This document shows positions 8,575-17,516 of a stretch of 36,141 nucleotides of DNA, one piece after another. The DNA comes from Mycobacterium sp. E740. GTDB lineage: Bacteria; Actinomycetota; Actinomycetes; Mycobacteriales; Mycobacteriaceae. The notes under the pieces were generated by a model that made no database searches, had not been told where the DNA came from, and was given only the letters and a program-made list of their open reading frames with translations. The translations under genes were made by a program, and so were the position numbers. Positions within the stretch are counted from its first letter, which is position 1; each line of letters begins with the position of its first letter. The DNA lies in NCBI RefSeq assembly GCF_001672895.1, contig NZ_LZKP01000196.1:1-36141 (forward strand), given 5' to 3'.

Positions 8575-9790
8575 GGCCGCCGACGAACGTGGTGGCGGTC
8601 AGTTCCGGGGTGCCGGCCAGTTCGATCGACTCCAACCGCGGCACCAGCTCGGTGAAAAAGCTGTTCATCTCCATCCGCGCCAGCGCAGCGCCCAAACAGA
8701 AGTGCACTCCATACCCGAACGAGACATGCTTGTTGGGGTCGCGGCCCACGTCGAACCGGAACGGTTCGTCGAACACCTCCTCGTCGCGGTTACCGGAAAC
8801 GTAAGCCAGATAAACCGATTCGCCCTTGGCGATCGGCACACCGCGCACGCTGGTGTCGGCCGCCGCGGTCCGCATGAACTCCTTGACCGGCGTCGACCAC
8901 CGGATCATCTCCTCCACGGCCAACGGCATCAAATCCAGATCCTGACGCAGCCGGTCCAGCTCGCCGGGGTTCTCGATCAACGCGAGCAAGCCGCCGGAGA
9001 TCGCGTCCTTGGTGGTGTCGTGGCCCGCGCTGGCGACGATCACGTAGTACGAGGCCGTGTCCATGTCCGAGAGCGGTTCACCGTCGACGCGGCCGTTGGC
9101 GATCGCTGAGGCGAGGTCCTCGGTCGGGTTCGCCCGGCGCGACGCGGTGAGCGTGGCGAAGTAGTTGAAGAAGTCCGCGAGCACGGCGAGCATGTCCTCG
9201 GGCGTCTTGCCGCGCTGGAACTCCTCGTCGTCGCCGCCGAACATCTCCTGGGTGAGCATGTGCATGCGGGGGAAGTCCTCCTCCGGCAGTCCGAGCAGCG
9301 ACATGATCACGTACAGCGGGAAGTTCACCGCGATCTCGGTGACGAAGTCACACTCCGGGCCGATGTCGCGCATCCTGTCGACATAGCGCTTGGCCAGCTC
9401 GTCGACGCGGACCTTCAGGGCGCGCATCGCCTTGGGCCGGAACCAGTCGGCTCCGATGGCGCGCACCTTGCGGTGGTGCGGGTCGTCCATGTGGATCAGG
9501 GTGCGCAGGCCGATGCCCGCCTCGAGTTGCGCCTTGAGGATGTCGTCGGCCTCGGCGGTCGCGAGCAGCGGGCGCGGTTCGGACAGCCACAGTTCGTTGT
9601 CGCGCTCGATGGCCATGATGTCGGCGTGCTTGGTGATCGCCCAGAACGGCCGGTACGGCGGATTGTCGACCCACGCCACCGGGTTGTTGGCCCGCAGGTG
9701 GGCGAGCGCCTCATGGAGTCGCGCGTCGTCGGCGTAGCCCTTCGGGTCAGCGAGGACTTTCGCGGCGTCATCCATCGTCGGCGTGCTCAT
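8540..9790 (-). CDS. Cytochrome P450
   Basis: A 416-residue class I bacterial P450. The heme-binding loop FGYGVHFCLG has its thiolate ligand at Cys365; the I-helix oxygen-activation motif AGHDTT is near residue 255, and the K-helix ExxR is in VEEMIRWSTP. There is no signal peptide or membrane anchor, so it is a soluble mono-oxygenase needing separate ferredoxin and reductase, neither of which is encoded nearby. The CYP family and substrate cannot be assigned from sequence alone. The start is ATG 9790 with GGAG 6 nt upstream. It is divergent from a lipoprotein esterase across a 117-bp gap holding a perfect 7-bp inverted repeat, and its 3' end overlaps the TetR gene. Confidence 0.95.
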   Translation of the reverse strand: MSTPTMDDAAKVLADPKGYADDARLHEALAHLRANNPVAWVDNPPYRPFWAITKHADIMAIERDNELWLSEPRPLLATAEADDILKAQLEAGIGLRTLIHMDDPHHRKVRAIGADWFRPKAMRALKVRVDELAKRYVDRMRDIGPECDFVTEIAVNFPLYVIMSLLGLPEEDFPRMHMLTQEMFGGDDEEFQRGKTPEDMLAVLADFFNYFATLTASRRANPTEDLASAIANGRVDGEPLSDMDTASYYVIVASAGHDTTKDAISGGLLALIENPGELDRLRQDLDLMPLAVEEMIRWSTPVKEFMRTAAADTSVRGVPIAKGESVYLAYVSGNRDEEVFDEPFRFDVGRDPNKHVSFGYGVHFCLGAALARMEMNSFFTELVPRLESIELAGTPELTATTFVGGLKHLPIRYSLK

Positions 9791-9820
9791 CGAGGCTCCT
9801 TCGCTACCGGGCCGGCTAAA

Positions 9821-9838
9821 ACTTGACGGGTGTCAAGT
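9821..9838. promoter_or_regulatory. Inverted repeat between P450 and esterase, candidate operator
   Basis: ACTTGAC-GGGT-GTCAAGT is a perfect 7-bp inverted repeat with a 4-bp centre. It lies 31 bp upstream of the P450 start and 70 bp upstream of the esterase start. Read on the minus strand it contains TTGACA, so it may double as the -35 of the P450 promoter. The size and symmetry suit a TetR-family dimer. It does not resemble the CGAGAC operators at 7857-7893, so a different regulator is expected. Confidence 0.5.
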
Positions 9839-9907
9839 CGCCAGTCTATGTGACGGAGGCCACGGTGCAAAGGGAAGGCCCTGCCAAGCTCAGTACGCTC
9901 GGACTCC

Positions 9908-11491
9908 GTGCCACTTCGATGCCCCGGTCGGCCTCGGGCGACTGTGCTGTTGTTCGCCGCCGTCTTGCTCGCCGTTGCGGGTTGTGCGAGCGGGGGCAGG
10001 GCCGCGGCGCCGGAACCGCCGGACGACCCGGCGGTGGTACACACCGCAGCAGGTAGCCTTCGCGGCACCGTCGCCGACGACTACCGGTATTTCGCTGGAA
10101 TCCCTTACGCCGCACCGCCGGTGGGGCGGCTTCGGTGGCAGCCGCCGGCTCCGGCCGCCAGTTGGGACGGGCTTCGCGACGCGACGAGACCGGGGGCGCG
10201 GTGTATCCAGGACGTCAGCACCGACGTCGACCGCCGTCGCACCAGCGAGGACTGCCTGACGCTCAACGTCTGGACACCGCCGCCGGCGGACGAACCGCGG
10301 CCGGTGATGGTGTGGATCCACGGTGGCGGCTTCTTCAACGGCAGCGGCGACATCTACGACTCCCGCCGCCTGACGGACCAGGGCATCGTCGTCGTCACGA
10401 TCAACTACCGCCTCGGCGCGCTGGGCTTCCTGGCGCACCCGGCGCTGGGGCGCGACGGCGCGATCGGCGACTACGGCCTGGCCGACCAGCAGGCCGCGCT
10501 GCGGTGGGTGCGCGACAACATCGCCGCGTTCGGCGGCGATCCGACGCGGGTGACGATCGCGGGGGAATCGGCGGGCGGCATGTCGGTGTGCGACCACCTC
10601 GTCGCGCCCGGATCGGCCGGCCTGTTCGAGGGCGCGATCATCCAGAGCGCCCCGTGCCAGGCGCAGTACGACCTGCCGACCGCAGAGCGGACCAGCATCG
10701 CGTACGCGGCCCAAATCGGTTGTGCAGAGCCGGCTTCGGCCGCACAGTGTCTGCGCTCGTTGCCCGCCGACAAGCTGCAGCACCCGCTGATGTACAGCCG
10801 CTTCGGCACCGAACGGCTCAGTGGCCCGGTGACGGGGACGCCGACACTGCCCGTCAATCCCGTCGTCGGTATCGCCGAGGGCAGGGCCGCTCGGGTGCCC
10901 GTGCTGATCGGCACCACCGCAGACGAGTTCAACCTGTTCGCCGCGTTCCAGTACGTCCGCGGCAGGGTGTTCGACGGCGCCCACTATCCCGAACTGCTGG
11001 CCGAGGCGTTCGGCCCGGACGCGGGTGCCGTCGCGCAGCACTATTCGCCGGACCGGTTCGGTGGCAGCGTCGCGCTGGCCTATTCGGCGGCGATGACGGC
11101 TGGTGAGTTCGCCTGTGTCGCCGACTTCATCGCCGATGCCCTCGGCGATGCACCCGTCTACTCCTACGAGTTCGACGACCGTGACGCGCCGGCACCCGAA
11201 CCGTTGCGTGCAGCACCGTTCCCCGTCGGCGCCGGCCACTCCGTGGAGCTGCGCTATTTGTTCGACATGGGCGGCGCCGGGCCGCTGAACCCGGCGCAGC
11301 AGCGGTTGTCCGACCAGATGGTCGGCTACTGGGCCGAGTTCGTGAAATCCGGCCGACCCGGAGCCGGGTGGCCGGCGATGACCGACGAACACGCCGGCCA
11401 GCGGCTGTCGCTGCGTCCCGACGGCAACCGGGTGGTCACCGACTACGAGCAAGAACACCAGTGCGCGTTCTGGGCCGGACTGCGTCGCTGA
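9908..11491 (+). CDS. Type B carboxylesterase, predicted lipoprotein
   Basis: A 527-residue alpha/beta-hydrolase of the carboxylesterase type B (para-nitrobenzyl esterase/cholinesterase-like) family. The first 26 residues are a signal peptide ending in lipobox AVAGC, so the mature protein should be lipidated at Cys26 and sit outside the cytoplasmic membrane. The nucleophile elbow GESAGG has Ser221; the oxyanion-hole motif HGGGFFNGS is near residue 140, SEDCLTLNVW is the second family signature, and His in GAGHSVEL is the likely catalytic base. The start is GTG 9908, 8 nt after a TACGCT -10-like hexamer with no Shine-Dalgarno, so the mRNA may be leaderless. LipT-like enzymes are the nearest mycobacterial comparison; the substrate is unknown. 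Confidence 0.9.
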   Translation: MPLRCPGRPRATVLLFAAVLLAVAGCASGGRAAAPEPPDDPAVVHTAAGSLRGTVADDYRYFAGIPYAAPPVGRLRWQPPAPAASWDGLRDATRPGARCIQDVSTDVDRRRTSEDCLTLNVWTPPPADEPRPVMVWIHGGGFFNGSGDIYDSRRLTDQGIVVVTINYRLGALGFLAHPALGRDGAIGDYGLADQQAALRWVRDNIAAFGGDPTRVTIAGESAGGMSVCDHLVAPGSAGLFEGAIIQSAPCQAQYDLPTAERTSIAYAAQIGCAEPASAAQCLRSLPADKLQHPLMYSRFGTERLSGPVTGTPTLPVNPVVGIAEGRAARVPVLIGTTADEFNLFAAFQYVRGRVFDGAHYPELLAEAFGPDAGAVAQHYSPDRFGGSVALAYSAAMTAGEFACVADFIADALGDAPVYSYEFDDRDAPAPEPLRAAPFPVGAGHSVELRYLFDMGGAGPLNPAQQRLSDQMVGYWAEFVKSGRPGAGWPAMTDEHAGQRLSLRPDGNRVVTDYEQEHQCAFWAGLRR

Positions 11492-11852
11492 GCCGGTGAA
11501 CCCGTGTCATCGGCGCCGGAAATGGGCGCTGGACACCTCCGTCGGTCCCGCCGGGTTTCCCATGGCCAGGGATTTGGAGCGTGCCGTTTTCTAGGGCATA
11601 CTGTTCGGGTTGCCCTGAGCCGGGACGGTGCCTGTCTAGACCGCGTGGCCGAGGGCATACGCGTCCACCCGGACGCATCCGGTGCCAATCTCGAGCGTGA
11701 CGATTTCGTCGCGGACGAGTATGCGTGCGGGCGACACGCCCGACCGCGGGTGCCGGTGGACCACAGACAGAAGAACAGCGGCGGCATAGCAGTGTGACTG
11801 CGCCGGTGAACAAGGCCCGATTCCGGGCCCGTACGAGTGAGGTAGGAGAAGC
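11492..11852 (+). promoter_or_regulatory. S10 operon promoter region and long structured leader
   Basis: I see no credible gene in this 361-bp gap. A -10-like TACTGT is at 11599-11604 with a weak TTGGAG about 19 bp before it, predicting transcription from about 11611 and a leader of about 240 nt. The leader can form CGGGC-GACAC-GCCCG at 11728-11742, followed at once by an ACCG/CGGT hairpin at 11743-11757, and GGCCCG-ATTC-CGGGCC at 11814-11829 just before rpsJ. AGGAG at 11844-11848 is the rpsJ ribosome-binding site. Long leaders before S10 operons often bind a ribosomal protein for feedback control; that role is inferred here. A short frame at 11504-11797 has no protein-like character. Confidence 0.5.
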
Positions 11853-12158
11853 GTGGCGGGACAGAAGATCCGCATCAGGCTCAAGGCCTACGACCACGAG
11901 GCGATCGACGCCTCGGCGCGCAAGATCGTGGAAACGGTCACCAGAACCGGCGCCAGCGTGGTCGGCCCTGTGCCGCTGCCGACCGAGAAGAACGTGTACT
12001 GCGTCATCCGGTCCCCGCACAAGTACAAGGACTCGCGGGAGCACTTCGAGATGCGCACCCACAAGCGGCTGATCGACATCCTCGACCCGACGCCGAAGAC
12101 CGTCGACGCGCTCATGCGCATCGACCTGCCGGCCAGCGTCGACGTCAACATCCAGTAG
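11853..12158 (+). CDS. rpsJ: Ribosomal protein uS10
   Basis: This 101-residue protein matches S10 along its full length ([18 protein letters not shown] at the start, family-typical [15 protein letters not shown] in the middle). It is a head component of the 30S subunit and also the NusE partner of NusB in antitermination. The start is GTG 11853 with AGGAG 4 nt upstream. It is the first gene of the S10 operon and is followed 14 bp later by rplC. Confidence 0.98.
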
Positions 12159-12172
12159 GAGACCACGGATTC

Positions 12173-12826
12173 ATGGCTAGAAAAGGGATTCTGGGCACCA
12201 AGCTGGGCATGACGCAGGTGTTCGACGAGAACAACCGGGTCGTGCCGGTGACGGTCGTCAAGGCCGGCCCCAATGTCGTGACGCGTATCCGCACCACGGA
12301 GCGCGACGGTTACAGCGCTGTTCAGCTGGCCTACGGCGAGATCAGCCCGCGCAAGGTGAACAAGCCTGTGACGGGCCAGTATTCGGCTGCCGGAGTCAAC
12401 CCGCGCCGGCATCTGGCCGAGCTGCGCCTCGACGACGAGGCCGCCGCCGCCGAATACGAGGTCGGCCAGGAGTTGACGGCCGAGATCTTCGCCGACGGCG
12501 CCTACGTCGACGTGACCGGCACCAGCAAGGGCAAGGGCTTCGCCGGCACGATGAAGCGGCACGGTTTCCGCGGCCAGGGCGCCAGCCACGGTGCGCAGGC
12601 CGTGCACCGCCGGCCGGGCTCCATCGGCGGATGCGCCACCCCGGGCCGGGTGTTCAAGGGCACCCGGATGTCCGGCCGCATGGGCAACGACCGCGTGACG
12701 ACGCAGAACCTGTTGGTGCACAAGGTCGACGCCGAGAACGGCGTCCTGCTCATCAAGGGCGCCATCCCCGGCCGCAACGGCGGGCTCGTGATGGTCCGCA
12801 GCGCAATCAAGCGAGGCGAGAAGTAA
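12173..12826 (+). CDS. rplC: Ribosomal protein uL3
   Basis: A 217-residue L3 opening with [16 protein letters not shown]. The central loop [13 protein letters not shown] reaches towards the peptidyl-transferase centre, and RRPGSIGG follows. L3 starts 50S assembly and shapes the A-site side of the catalytic centre. The start is ATG 12173, with AGGAG overlapping the rpsJ stop about 12 nt upstream. Only 2 bp separate its stop from rplD. Confidence 0.98.
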   Translation: MARKGILGTKLGMTQVFDENNRVVPVTVVKAGPNVVTRIRTTERDGYSAVQLAYGEISPRKVNKPVTGQYSAAGVNPRRHLAELRLDDEAAAAEYEVGQELTAEIFADGAYVDVTGTSKGKGFAGTMKRHGFRGQGASHGAQAVHRRPGSIGGCATPGRVFKGTRMSGRMGNDRVTTQNLLVHKVDAENGVLLIKGAIPGRNGGLVMVRSAIKRGEK

Positions 12827-12828
12827 CT

Positions 12829-13482
12829 ATGGCTCTCAAAATTGATGTCCGTACCCCGGGCGGTACGAAGGACGGCTCGGTCGAGCTGCCCGCCGAACTG
12901 TTCGACGTCGAGCCCAACATCGCGTTGATGCACCAGGTGGTCACGGCGCAGCTGGCCGCGGCGCGCCAGGGCACGCACTCGACGAAGACCCGCGGTGAGG
13001 TCTCCGGTGGCGGCAAGAAGCCGTACCGGCAGAAGGGCACGGGACGCGCCCGTCAGGGCTCGACCCGCGCGCCGCAGTTCACCGGCGGCGGCACCGTGCA
13101 CGGTCCCAAGCCGCGCGACTACAGCGAGCGCACGCCGAAGAAGATGATCCGCGCCGCCCTGCGTGGTGCGCTGTCCGACCGGGCCCGCAACGGCCGCATC
13201 CACGCGGTCACGGAGCTGATCGAAGGTCAGACCCCGTCGACCAAGAGCGCCAAGGCGTTTCTGGCCACGCTGACCGACCGCAAGCAGGTACTGGTGGTGA
13301 TCGGCCGTGCCGACGAGACCGGCGCCAAGAGCGTGCGCAACCTTCCTGGCGTACATGTGATCTCGCCGGACCAGCTCAACACCTACGACGTGCTCAAGGC
13401 CGACGACGTGGTGTTCAGCGTCGAGGCGCTCGATGCCTACATCAGCGCCAACAAGACGACGAAAGAGGAGGTGTCGGCCTGA
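12829..13482 (+). CDS. rplD: Ribosomal protein uL4
   Basis: A 217-residue L4. The long loop around residues 60-86 ([15 protein letters not shown]) lines the peptide exit tunnel where macrolide contacts lie. In E. coli L4 also represses the S10 operon; whether it does so here is unknown. I set the start at ATG 12829, 2 bp after rplC, although the frame is open further upstream inside rplC, because [10 protein letters not shown] is the usual actinobacterial start. The stop overlaps the rplW start by one base (TGATG). Confidence 0.98.
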   Translation: MALKIDVRTPGGTKDGSVELPAELFDVEPNIALMHQVVTAQLAAARQGTHSTKTRGEVSGGGKKPYRQKGTGRARQGSTRAPQFTGGGTVHGPKPRDYSERTPKKMIRAALRGALSDRARNGRIHAVTELIEGQTPSTKSAKAFLATLTDRKQVLVVIGRADETGAKSVRNLPGVHVISPDQLNTYDVLKADDVVFSVEALDAYISANKTTKEEVSA

Positions 13483-13784
13483 TGGCGACCGTCACTGACC
13501 CCCGCGACATCATCCTGTCGCCGGTCATCTCCGAGAAGTCCTACTCCTTGATCGAAGACAACGTGTACACGTTCATCGTGCATCCGGACTCGAACAAGAC
13601 GCAGATCAAGATCGCTGTCGAGAAGATCTTCGGCGTCAAGGTCGACTCGGTGAACACGGCGAACCGGCAGGGCAAGCGCAAGCGCACCCGTACGGGATAC
13701 GGGAAGCGCAAGAGCACCAAGCGCGCCATAGTCACGCTGGCAGCGGGTAGCAAGCCCATCGACCTGTTCGGAGCACCGGCCTAA
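13482..13784 (+). CDS. rplW: Ribosomal protein uL23
   Basis: A 100-residue L23 recognised by [17 protein letters not shown] and the basic loop [20 protein letters not shown]. It sits at the tunnel exit and docks trigger factor, SRP and SecYEG. The start overlaps the rplD stop by one base, so translation is coupled. Confidence 0.98.
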   Translation: MATVTDPRDIILSPVISEKSYSLIEDNVYTFIVHPDSNKTQIKIAVEKIFGVKVDSVNTANRQGKRKRTRTGYGKRKSTKRAIVTLAAGSKPIDLFGAPA

Positions 13785-13812
13785 GCCGGCGACTGGAAAG
13801 AACCAGAGAAAC

Positions 13813-14649
13813 ATGGCAATTCGCAAGTACAAGCCGACGACCCCCGGTCGCCGCGGTGCCAGCGTCTCCGACTTCGCTGAGATCACCCGCGACCACCCGG
13901 AGAAGTCGCTGGTGCGGCCGCTGCACGGCAAGGGTGGCCGAAACGCGCACGGGCGCATCACGACTCGCCACAAGGGCGGCGGTCACAAGCGCGCCTACCG
14001 GGTGATCGACTTCCGCCGCAACGACAAGGACGGCGTCAACGCCAAGGTCGCGCACATCGAGTACGACCCCAACCGCACCGCGAACATCGCGCTGCTGCAC
14101 TACTTCGACGGCGAGAAGCGCTACATCATCGCCCCGCAGGGACTCAAGCAGGGCACCATCGTGGAGTCGGGTCCCAACGCCGACATCAAGGCGGGCAACA
14201 ACCTGCCGCTGCGCAACATCCCCGCCGGCACCCTGGTGCACGCGGTGGAACTGCGGCCCGGTGGCGGTGCCAAGCTCGCCCGCTCGGCCGGATCCAGCAT
14301 CCAGTTGCTGGGCAAGGAAGGCAGTTACGCCTCGCTGCGTATGCCCTCCGGTGAGATCCGCCGCGTCGACGTGCGCTGCCGCGCCACCGTCGGCGAGGTG
14401 GGCAACGCCGAGCAGGCCAACATCAACTGGGGCAAGGCCGGCCGCATGCGGTGGAAAGGCAAGCGTCCCACCGTTCGTGGTGTCGTGATGAACCCGGTCG
14501 ACCACCCGCACGGCGGTGGTGAGGGTAAGACGTCCGGTGGTCGCCATCCGGTGAGCCCGTGGGGCAAGCCGGAGGGTCGCACCCGCAAGCCCAACAAAGC
14601 GAGCAACAAGCTCATCGTCCGTCGCCGGCGCACCGGCAAGAAGCGCTAG
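13813..14649 (+). CDS. rplB: Ribosomal protein uL2
   Basis: A 278-residue L2. The conserved peptidyl-transferase-associated segment [12 protein letters not shown] near residue 225 is intact, including the His long linked with catalysis and subunit association, and the basic C-terminal tail [17 protein letters not shown] is present. L2 binds 23S rRNA and bridges the subunits. The start is ATG 13813, 28 bp after rplW, with AGAGAA as a modest ribosome-binding site. Confidence 0.98.
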   Translation: MAIRKYKPTTPGRRGASVSDFAEITRDHPEKSLVRPLHGKGGRNAHGRITTRHKGGGHKRAYRVIDFRRNDKDGVNAKVAHIEYDPNRTANIALLHYFDGEKRYIIAPQGLKQGTIVESGPNADIKAGNNLPLRNIPAGTLVHAVELRPGGGAKLARSAGSSIQLLGKEGSYASLRMPSGEIRRVDVRCRATVGEVGNAEQANINWGKAGRMRWKGKRPTVRGVVMNPVDHPHGGGEGKTSGGRHPVSPWGKPEGRTRKPNKASNKLIVRRRRTGKKR

Positions 14650-14670
14650 TCGTCAGGAGGACAGACACAG

Positions 14671-14948
14671 ATGCCACGCAGCCTCAAGAAGGGTCCGTTC
14701 GTCGACGACCATCTGCTCAAGAAGGTCGATGTACAGAACGAGAAGAACACCAAGCAGGTCATCAAGACCTGGTCACGTCGGTCGACCATCATCCCCGACT
14801 TCATCGGGCACACCTTCGCGGTGCACGACGGCCGCAAGCACGTCCCCGTGTTCGTCACCGAGTCGATGGTCGGGCACAAGCTCGGCGAGTTCGCACCGAC
14901 GCGCACGTTCAAGGGTCACATCAAGGACGACCGGAAGGCTAAGCGCCG

Positions 14949-14952
<4 letters not shown>
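14671..14952 (+). CDS. rpsS: Ribosomal protein uS19
   Basis: A 93-residue S19 beginning [17 protein letters not shown] and carrying the family signature [18 protein letters not shown]. It forms a complex with S13 in the 30S head close to the A-site tRNA. AGGAGG is at 14656-14661, a strong ribosome-binding site. The stop overlaps the GTG start of rplV (GTGA). Confidence 0.98.
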
Positions 14953-16381
<1,429 letters not shown>

Positions 16382-16383
16382 CA

Positions 16384-16800
16384 ATGCTGATTCCCCGTAA
16401 AGTCAAGCACCGCAAGCAACATCACCCGAAGCAGCGCGGCGTCGCCAGCGGCGGCACCACGGTGAGCTTCGGCGACTACGGCATCCAGGCGCTCGAGCAC
16501 GCCTACATCACCAACCGGCAGATCGAGTCCGCGCGTATCGCGATCAACCGGCACATCAAGCGTGGCGGCAAGGTGTGGATCAACATCTTCCCGGACCGCC
16601 CGCTCACCAAGAAGCCGGCTGAAACCCGCATGGGTTCGGGTAAGGGTTCACCGGAGTGGTGGGTGGCCAACGTCAAGCCGGGTCGGGTGTTGTTCGAGCT
16701 GAGCTACCCCGATGAGGCGACCGCTCGGGCCGCGCTGACCCGTGCGATCCACAAGCTGCCGATCAAGGCACGCATCGTTACCCGAGAGGAGCACTTCTGA
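16384..16800 (+). CDS. rplP: Ribosomal protein uL16
   Basis: A 138-residue L16 beginning [14 protein letters not shown] and containing [23 protein letters not shown], the signature next to the A-site tRNA elbow and the 23S rRNA helices that also contact orthosomycin-type drugs. The start is 2 bp after rpsC and the stop overlaps rpmC by one base (TGATG). Confidence 0.98.
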   Translation: MLIPRKVKHRKQHHPKQRGVASGGTTVSFGDYGIQALEHAYITNRQIESARIAINRHIKRGGKVWINIFPDRPLTKKPAETRMGSGKGSPEWWVANVKPGRVLFELSYPDEATARAALTRAIHKLPIKARIVTREEHF

Positions 16801-17033
16801 TGGCAGTGGGAGTGACGCCGGGCGAGCTGCGCGAGCTGACCGACGACGAGTTGACCGACCGGCTGCGCGAGTCCAAGGAAGAGTTGTTCAACCTGCGCTT
16901 CCAGATGGCGACCGGTCAGTTGGCCAACAACCGCCGGCTTCGCACGGTGCGCCAGGAGATTGCGCGCGTGTACACCGTGCTCCGTGAACGTGAACTGGGT
17001 CTGGCTTCCGGGCCCGGGGGTGAGGATTCGTGA
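16800..17033 (+). CDS. rpmC: Ribosomal protein uL29
   Basis: A 77-residue L29 with the family core [43 protein letters not shown] split over two predicted helices (quoted only for recognition; residues about 16-60). It lies at the tunnel exit beside L23. GAGGAG 5-10 nt before the ATG is inside the end of rplP, and the stop overlaps the rpsQ start. Confidence 0.97.
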   Translation: MAVGVTPGELRELTDDELTDRLRESKEELFNLRFQMATGQLANNRRLRTVRQEIARVYTVLRERELGLASGPGGEDS

Positions 17034-17353
17034 TGGCTGAGAAAGAAAAGAACGACAAAGGTACTCAGGCTGGTCCCAAGCACACGCCGCGCAAGGAGGA
17101 GCAGCGCGGGCGTCGCAAGACGGCCATCGGGTACGTGGTGTCGGACAAGATGCAGAAAACCATCGTGGTCGAGCTGGAAGACCGTAAGAGCCACCCGCTC
17201 TACGGCAAGATCATCCGCACCACCAAGAAGGTCAAGGCGCACGACGAGAACGACGTCGCAGGCATCGGCGACCGGGTGTCTCTGATGGAGACCCGACCGC
17301 TGTCGGCCACCAAGCGCTGGCGGCTCGTCGAGATTCTCGAAAAGGCGAAGTAA
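17033..17353 (+). CDS. rpsQ: Ribosomal protein uS17
   Basis: A 106-residue S17. The OB-fold domain from about residue 28 ([19 protein letters not shown]) follows a charged, probably flexible N-terminal extension rich in Lys and Glu. It is a primary 16S rRNA-binding protein. The start ATG 17033 overlaps the rpmC stop (TGATG); GTG 17030 directly before it is a possible alternative adding one residue. It is the last gene of the S10 operon here: a strong terminator lies 14 bp downstream. Confidence 0.97.
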   Translation: MAEKEKNDKGTQAGPKHTPRKEEQRGRRKTAIGYVVSDKMQKTIVVELEDRKSHPLYGKIIRTTKKVKAHDENDVAGIGDRVSLMETRPLSATKRWRLVEILEKAK

Positions 17354-17367
17354 GCCTTCATCGCAAG

Positions 17368-17399
17368 AGCCCCCGTACCGATCGCGTACGGGGGCTTTT
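17368..17399 (+). terminator. Intrinsic terminator of the S10 operon
   Basis: An 11-bp perfect stem (AGCCCCCGTAC / GTACGGGGGCT) with the 7-nt loop CGATCGC is followed by TTTTG, 14 bp after the rpsQ stop. This is the best rho-independent terminator in the window. It separates S10 transcription from the sulfatase gene, so the sulfatase and spc operon need their own promoters. Confidence 0.92.
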
Positions 17400-17516
17400 G
17401 CCATTGCCGGGCCCGGCGGTGATCGCCTGTGGCCGGTCTTGTTCGTCAGCCACTGCGGCACAGGGTGCGGGTGTAATCTGCGGCCACACTGCGACGTGAG
17501 ACGGGACGAGGCGGCC

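Noticed and set aside
11497..11508. TGAACC directly followed by CGTGTC after the esterase gene
   Set aside because: Both SigL hexamers are present but with no spacer between them, so they cannot form a promoter; the match is coincidental.
11504..11797. 97-codon frame in the S10 leader
   Set aside because: There is no ribosome-binding site, the composition is not protein-like, and it overlaps the predicted promoter and hairpins.
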